Source: Trissonchulus latispiculum (lineage: Eukaryota > Nematoda > Enoplea > Enoplida > Ironidae). From it: 64,000 nt of DNA. Below are positions 58,563 through 64,000 of the stretch, one piece after another (positions within the stretch are counted from its first letter, which is position 1; each line of letters starts with the position of its first letter). Under the pieces are notes generated by a model, which was not told the origin of the DNA, ran no database searches, and saw only the letters and a program-made list of their open reading frames with translations. The position numbers and the translations under genes are program-made. Location of the stretch: contig JASAND010006202.1 in NCBI GenBank assembly GCA_030248195.1, positions 156,819-220,818 on the forward strand, in the 5' to 3' direction.

Positions 58563-59106
58563 AATTTGGAAAATTTGGAAAATCACTGGAAAGTGATGCA
58601 GAGTGATGCGAAAAAGTGGTGAAAATAACTGGAAAATGTCTGGAAAGTGAACCGGAGTGATTCAGAAAAAGTCTGGGAAAAGTCTAGAAAATGCCTGGAA
58701 AGTGTCCGAAAAAACACTGAAAAATGTCTGGAAAGTAAAGCTGAGTGATCAGAAAAGATCTAGAAAATGTCTAGAAAATGTCTGGAAAATACCCTAAAAC
58801 AGTCCTGAGTGATGCGGAAAATACCTGGAAAAAGTCTGGAAAATTTGAAAATGTGGACAAAAGTCTGGAAAATCTCTAGAAAACCTCTGGAAAATGTCTG
58901 GAAAAAACTTTGAAAAAGTCTGGAAAGTGTCTCAAAATTCTCTGGAAAAAGTCTGGAAAATTCCTGGAAAAACGTTTTTCAGATTTTTTCCAGACTTTTT
59001 CGGAAAAAAGTTTTCCTGTGGGGATACACAACATACGTATAGCCAGACACATTGAAATATGATTTCATCCGTGGAATTAAGGAGGGCCGGCCTTAAAGCA
59101 TTGTGG

Positions 59107-59192
59107 GTACCCTGCTACGGGGATTCGAGCCTCGGACTGGTGGATCCTGAGCCGAACAAATCAATAACTTGACCGTCACGACTCACGGCACG
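59107..59192 (-). repeat. tRNA-derived SINE head, degraded
   Basis: On the - strand, TGACGGTCAAGTTATTGATT resembles the A-box region and GGCTCGAATCCCCG the B box of the SINE at 23304-23640. GGATCCACCAGTCCG matches GGATCCAACAGTCCG there. Only the head is recognisable. Confidence 0.5.
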
Positions 59193-59264
59193 ATTAAAGT
59201 TTTAAGAAATAAGTAATCAACTGTTCGTAGATTTCAGGCTTATTTTCATCAGTTTTGGTACGCT

Positions 59265-59322
59265 ATGTCGTCTGGTGTCGATACTCCTTTGGAGAAGATT
59301 CTTAAAGACTTATCGAAGTCTG
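59265..59322 (+). CDS. CHD1L-like exon 1 (start codon)
   Basis: ATG followed by [18 protein letters not shown] and a GTCAGT donor, phase 1. A possible acceptor (ATTTCAG at 59231-59237) would extend the same open frame upstream to 59238, so an earlier exon and start cannot be excluded. Confidence 0.65.
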
Positions 59323-61715
59323 GTCAGTTAACTTTCTAACGTAACTTACATAGGTATGTTATGTATCTATACTTAAAGTTTGATCATTATGTATGCATAT
59401 AATATACCAGGCATAAGAAGGCCAGATTATTGTTTTGTTTTTTTTGATTAGGTACTTTATTACCCTACAGTTATGTTTGGATTTTTTAAATTTTTATTTA
59501 AACTGTTATAGCATCGTTGATCCAACAACCATGAAGGTCTTTAAACTTAAGGAGCATCACCTTTTTTGTTTGTATTGTATATGTATTGCTGCTTTTCCTT
59601 CTGATATTTCAGGAGGAACCCTCTACTCATACCAGATAGACGGAGTGGAGTTTCTGAAAAACTGCTACACTACGAGCCATGGTTGCATTCTGGCGGATGA
59701 AATGGGACTTGGTAAAACTTTACAAGTACGTATGTTTATAATGTTAGCTAGTGATAATAGTAAGATTAGTCTTTAACGAACGTATATAAGGTTTGCTTGC
59801 TTTCTTGTTCGTTTTTGTGCTTTTGTGGTTTCTGAATTTTTACTGATTCTTTGATTATTCAGTTATAGTGAATACAGAATGTATGAATAGGATTGAACGG
59901 AAACTAAAATACGTCCATAGCTGTTCCTGTCTAGGCTAATTTTGCATCTGAGTCTCGCTGCAATTTTACTAGTGTCGTCAGCCAATTTTCCGAATATCAA
60001 AGTTATGTTTAAATAATGATGTATATATAATCTTGTGACGTTTACTTGTCGTATGCATTTTGGCCTTATTTCTAGTCCATCGTTGCATTGCTGTATCTGC
60101 GTCAGATTCATTCCACAGGACTGAGCTTAGTCGTTTGTCCGCTCTCTGTCCTGAACACCTGGGCAAATGAGCTGGAAAGGTGAGCTTCTATGTACGTATG
60201 TTTTATTTTTTAAAACTGGAGTTGCATCAGCATCAGACATCAGCATCATGATCTACATCAAAACATACATTTTTGATGCGCACAAAATGTGGGTTTGCAT
60301 TATCTCTACTAGGTTCGGCTGCGGTATGAAGTATATCACTTACTACGGCTCATCTTCCGAGCGTGACTGTCTGCTGGATACTTTCAGTAGTGATAACGAA
60401 TTCTGTGTTGTCATTACAACATATGAGGTAAATTGAACTTGTACTATATGATCTTACTTCGAAGCTTGCTGCTTAGGCTTTAGTTAGTAGACTTTAGCTT
60501 AGTACTCCGAAGGTGGCATCGGGAGTCGGAGTACGTACATGGTGTATATACCGGCGTGAGCCGAGAACACCCAGTGGACTGCTGTACCGGGCCGGGGCCT
60601 GTAGTGAGTGCCAGGTAGAGTGCTGTGCCGGGGTGCGGCACCGGGTCTTAGTTTGTGGTTGCTGGTGGGGTGCACTGCTACTTGGAATCGGTTGAATCCT
60701 TCCGGGGTGATTTTGTGAGCGGGCCCTCGACATGTGCCTGGCTCAGCTAGTCAGCTGACTGCCTAGAGTGCTCTCTCTTCACCTCGACTGTTGGAATACC
60801 TGTGCGAAATGCTCGTAATTGGGAGTAATTTATATTTTCTTGTTGTTTTGTTTGTTTTTTGTCTCGGGAGCTAAGCACCAGACTGGGGCATCTAAGGTTC
60901 TTCCATCCAGCGCAGGCTGGCCCGGGTTACAGTAATGCAGTAATACAGTAGTAGGCTTTAGTTCTTTTTATAGGTTTGTATATGTATGTGTATGAACGTA
61001 TTTTTATGGTTTTTTAGAGATGGGCTGTCCCTGAGGATGTGGGCGAATTTTTTGAGTGCACACTTTTCTGCGCAAGGTGCACACGATTTGAGTTTTTTAG
61101 CATATTTGGCAGGACGTGAAAAATCTTATATGTAACAAGCAGAGCTGTATTCAAATGGTTTTTGTTATAGATCTGCTTAAATGATATTGAGCTGTTGTCG
61201 AAACATCGTTTTGTTTGCACAGTTGTTGATGAAGCACATCGTCTTAAAAACAGTTCCTCACAATTGGTCTCCGCTCTGAGGCAGGTATGGAGTATCGCGT
61301 ACTGTCTGTTTTCTATGTTACAGCTTGTTTTTTATTGAAATAATGTATATGTACTTTATATAACCTGTAGTGTAAATTGTAGTGACAATTGTAGTGCTTG
61401 ACAAATTTTGACAATGACTTTACATCATACCAAGCTGCTGTACATATGTAGAAAAATTGAAGTAAAATAATGAAGGAAACACAACAGTATAAACATATGC
61501 TATCGTCAAGCACTGTTTTCTTGGGGTTCTAATTTTTGACATTACTGTTTAGTTGACGCATTTTTAGTTGAAGAAAACATGGTTTCTGTTGTTGACTGGA
61601 ACTCCTATTCAGAACACACTCTCTGAGCTGTATTCATTACTGAGCTTTTGTGATAAATACACCTTTCCCTTTGATGACGTGGACACATTTTTGGATAATT
61701 ACAAGAACGAGCATA
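59265..61715 (+). CDS. CHD1L/ALC1-like SNF2 chromatin-remodelling ATPase, 5' part
   Basis: CHD1L (ALC1) is a PARP-activated nucleosome remodeller. Six exons join in phase: 59265-59322, 59613-59725, 60076-60179, 60313-60427, 61171-61284 and 61568-61715 (217 residues plus one base). Motifs: [10 protein letters not shown], Walker A DEMGLGKT with Lys54, [21 protein letters not shown] at 150-153 in [10 protein letters not shown], and [21 protein letters not shown]. The [24 protein letters not shown] pattern is closest to CHD1L among SNF2 families I know, but the macro domain that would prove it is beyond the window. No further exon is visible from 61716 to 64000, so the next intron exceeds 2.2 kb. 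Only about 20 residues precede the ATPase fold. Confidence 0.85.
59613..59725 (+). CDS. CHD1L-like exon 2: Q-motif region and Walker A
   Basis: The exon starts after ATATTTCAG and ends at GTACGT. It encodes [16 protein letters not shown] and [15 protein letters not shown], the ATP-binding core of SNF2 enzymes. Confidence 0.88.
60076..60179 (+). CDS. CHD1L-like exon 3: motif Ia
   Basis: Between TTTCTAG and GTGAGC. Encodes [10 protein letters not shown] and [18 protein letters not shown], the SNF2 motif Ia region. Phase 0 in, phase 2 out. Confidence 0.88.
60313..60427 (+). CDS. CHD1L-like exon 4: motif Ib region
   Basis: Between CTACTAG and GTAAAT. Encodes [20 protein letters not shown] and FCVVITTYE, matching the CHD1L-type spacing between motifs Ia and II. 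Confidence 0.88.
60500..60955. repeat. GC-rich island in a CHD1L-like intron, possible retroposed sequence
   Basis: About 450 bases of clearly higher G+C than the surrounding intron, with GAGTCGGAGTAC, CCGGGCCGGGGCC and GGCTGGCCCGGGTTAC words and a trailing GTAATGCAGTAATACAGTAG. The composition suggests an inserted SINE-like or retroposed sequence. It matches no other copy in the window, and open frames on both strands are unconvincing. Confidence 0.4.
61171..61284 (+). CDS. CHD1L-like exon 5: DEAH motif
   Basis: Between GTTATAG and GTATGG. Encodes [14 protein letters not shown] and [16 protein letters not shown], with the Walker B DEAH box. Phase 0 on both sides. Confidence 0.9.
61568..61715 (+). 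CDS. CHD1L-like exon 6: motif III
   Basis: Between TTTTTAG and GTAAGT. Encodes [20 protein letters not shown] and continues to FLDNYKNEH, phase 1 out. It is the last exon visible before the right edge. Confidence 0.9.
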
Positions 61716-61885
61716 GTAAGTCAGCCTTAACATGTGTAGCTGTCTTTTGAGTTTAAGCATAGAGTGTACCGTTATTACAGCATAATGCATGTTTCATAAA
61801 GAAATAATGAAAAACGCCACTGCAGTCCTCTTTCTGTGATAGCACAGTCAGAGAGGTTTTGATAAAACCTTCTCTGGCTATGTTG

Positions 61886-62030
61886 CAGCACAGATCAGAG
61901 TTGGAAGGTGGACGCGGGTACTGTGGGTACCCGCGGGTACCCGCGGGTCCAGTGGACATGGACAGATGGTTTGTCCACGTGGACAAACGTGGACAAATGT
62001 GGACAAAATTTTCGTCACCCGTTTTTTATA
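61886..62030. repeat. GGGTACCCGC and GTGGACAAA word cluster
   Basis: Overlapping GGGTACCCGCGGGTACCC palindromes are followed by several GTGGACAAA words. The layout resembles the left end of a word-array element like those at 33676 or 43824, starting perhaps at CAGAGTTGGAAGGTGGACG, but no matching right end was found in the window. Confidence 0.4.
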
Positions 62031-63937
62031 AAAAGCGTTAAAGTTCAACCTAGCTTTATATAATCGTTTTTATACTGGCTATTTTTAGTTTTCCATTGTT
62101 ATGTTTTATTGTGCTGGCATCGTGACTTTTTAGCTTTGCTGACCCCATTTCTTTTTAAATCGCTTTAATACTATACACCTGCAGACGTTGGTGTTATACT
62201 ATAACTTGATGTTTGCTGGGAAAAGGAACCATAATGAACATATTTCTTTCACAAAATTACAATGCTTAAGATGCTGGTTCGGGCCCGCGTGGGCGTTTTT
62301 GGGCTTTAAAAGCGCAATTGTCATTGAAATTTATTCAGATTTGCTACAATTACAATTACAATTACGTTTAGCCTGTAAAACAATTTAGAAAAGTCGCGGT
62401 GGAACATTTCCGTTTTAGGGAAATTATGTAGATTAAGATCAATTTAAGAGATAACAGTGAAAATTAAATTTCGAGTTCCAAAACTGGCCATTTTTCAAAA
62501 AATTAAATAGAAATATTGCAAGATTTCGACAGCTTAAACAGCACTGGTCCGTCGATCAAGTGTTGTCTATACATATTTGCAGTCCTAAAGAGATAACTTA
62601 TGTCCAAATGGAGAGCTCTCTGCGGCATCTCTCTCTACCGCACAGCAACGAAAATGTGAAATTTTGAAAATCGCAACCAGATTGCGTTGAACACAGATTC
62701 CTCTCAACTCATACAATCAATTGCAAAACGGCTTTGCACAGACATTTTTGAGACAATTACAGGGGACCATTTTTCATGGTTTCGCGTTTTTCCTTCTGTT
62801 CAAGAGAAATAAGCGTCCAAACTTGAAAGTTTTGTTAAAAAGCAGACAAAAATTTACATTTCTCTCAAAAGCTTTACTCAGTTTAAAAACAAACTCAAAC
62901 AAAAAGTTTACTTAATCATTAAACGATTTCAGAAGAAAAGGCCTCGGGAAGACGTTTCTTTTGTAGTCTGAACTGGTCGCTTTTCTTAAGCTTTGCCACT
63001 TCGAGAAATCCATGACCAAAACTTGTTTTCTTGTTATCGTTGTTGTTTAGGAACAAAAGTTTTTTAATTTTTATTGATATTTAAATAACAAAAATTAAAA
63101 GTTTGAAAGCCAATTTATTACAGGGATTTTTCTTTTATTATTGCAGGGGAGGAATGGGGGAAATTCCAATTCGAAATTCCGGACACCTGCCACTCATCTC
63201 AAAGAACCTCTCATCAAGTTTTATTGAAAATCTAACTTTTGTGTTTTTATTGTTATTCGCACTTTTTAAAACTACAAAAAACTTAAAAACAATAAATTTT
63301 TAGCTGAAGAAGCAAATTCTTATTCATTTTAGTGAAGTTTAAGTTTAAGCCCAGGCGCAATTACTTCATACAAGTGTGTTTCTGCTTGATTTCGACTCAG
63401 CGTTGCCAATACCAGCCTTTCTTAGAGAAATCATTAAGCATTACATTTTTAAATTCCATTACCTATATATACTCGGAAATTTAGACAATATGTGTTTTGG
63501 CTTAATGTACATTTTTATCTCTACCAATTATACGTGTATAGTGTATCTTCTTACTTTGAAAAGTAAAGGTTTTCTGACCTGATTTTTCGGAATTTTTGAA
63601 AATTCTCAAAGCCTGTCCCACTCCCCAGATCATTTAAATATTGAATGTTTTTTCGTTTTTTCCCACTGAACATTTTCGGAAGACTTTAATTTAAGTAATT
63701 TGAATGAAATATCTTTGTGTACGAAGAGAAAAGCAATACATGTTGTTTCTTTCTTCGGAACAGACGAAACCAATGTACTACATATGGTATTATATGCCAC
63801 AAAAACCCATTAAAACGTGTTACTGCAAAAAGTAAATTTCCAGAGAAAACACCAGCTTAAAAGCACACAAAAAAGCAAAGTGTAATTCTAAAAAAAATCC
63901 TGGTTCTAATATAGAATTAAAGGATAGATTACTAACG

Positions 63938-64000
63938 ACCGGATTGCACCAAATCGGACTAGCTATTCTGAGAATAAAGTTATTCCGGAATAGCTATTCC
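63938..64000. mobile_element. Left end of a TTGCACCAA fold-back element, cut by the window edge
   Basis: CCGGATTGCACCAAATCGGACTA matches the outer terminus at 38764 (CGATTGCACCAAATCGGACTA) and is followed by TAGCTATTCTGAG and GGAATAGCTATTCC palindromic words. Confidence 0.6.

Larger units (their letters stand above)
54375..59020. mobile_element. TCTGGAAAA word arrays framed by matching inverted ends
   Basis: CACAGGAAAACTTTTTTC at 54375 is matched inverted by GAAAAAAGTTTTCCTGTG ending at 59020, and the similarity continues through AAAAAGTCTGGA. Dense TCTGGAAAA/TTTTCCAGA words fill 54400-54900 and 58560-59000. Between them lie other elements (55324-56801, 57570-58562), so this looks like one old element split by later insertions. 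No target duplication was found. The long Lys/Trp- and Phe-rich open frames here are word artefacts. Confidence 0.55.
61716..64000. other. Intron of the CHD1L-like gene; no further exon seen
   Basis: AT-rich sequence with the word cluster at 61886-62030 and, at the edge, a partial TTGCACCAA element. No SNF2 helicase C-lobe motif is found on the + strand. Confidence 0.45.

Overview
The window is nuclear DNA from an invertebrate animal. It is AT-rich, its genes are split by GT-AG introns, and it is crowded with transposable elements. An innexin (the protostome-type gap-junction protein) together with a non-LTR reverse transcriptase of a kind I associate with flatworms suggests a lophotrochozoan, possibly a flatworm. 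The species cannot be fixed from the sequence.

Four genes are supported. (1) The last 38 codons of an unrecognised + strand gene lie at 2-118, followed by AATAAA. (2) A complete innexin lies on the - strand at 3622-9398. I rebuilt it by joining splice phases, including a 41-codon first exon. It has two versions of exon 2 (6317-6579 and 7228-7490), both exactly 263 bases, with the same phases, differing almost only in the first extracellular loop. This is a textbook layout for mutually exclusive splicing. (3) A complete FICD-type Fic AMPylase lies on the - strand at 44856-49501 (five exons, 575 aa), with a membrane anchor, TPR segment, inhibitory glutamate motif and HPFIDGNGR active site. (4) The first six coding exons of a CHD1L/ALC1-like SNF2 ATPase lie on the + strand from 59265 to 61715; the gene runs off the right edge.

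From about 9.4 to 44.8 kb I find no host gene. That stretch, and 50-59 kb, is a nest of mobile elements. Several can be delimited exactly by terminal inverted repeats plus target-site duplications: hAT-like elements with 8-base duplications at 33676-34004, 37506-42391, 43824-44812, 52936-54087 and 55330-56394 (and 16704-18269 with 7 of 8 bases), a piggyBac-like element with TTAA ends at 774-1690, and a terminal-repeat retrotransposon in miniature at 19961-20830 with two identical 138-base LTRs. tRNA-derived SINEs, a copia RNase H fragment, an RT pseudogene headed by a 34-base satellite, large fold-backs and many C-tract MITEs fill much of the rest.

The two most notable observations are the duplicated innexin exon that would swap the docking loop, and a recurring design among the hAT-like elements: terminal repeats followed by arrays of a short, element-specific word (GGCCGTTGGCC, GGCCCCGG, GGTTCCGG, GGGCTGG, GGCTCGG and others) pointing inward from both ends. 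One such element sits 43 bases after the FICD stop codon.
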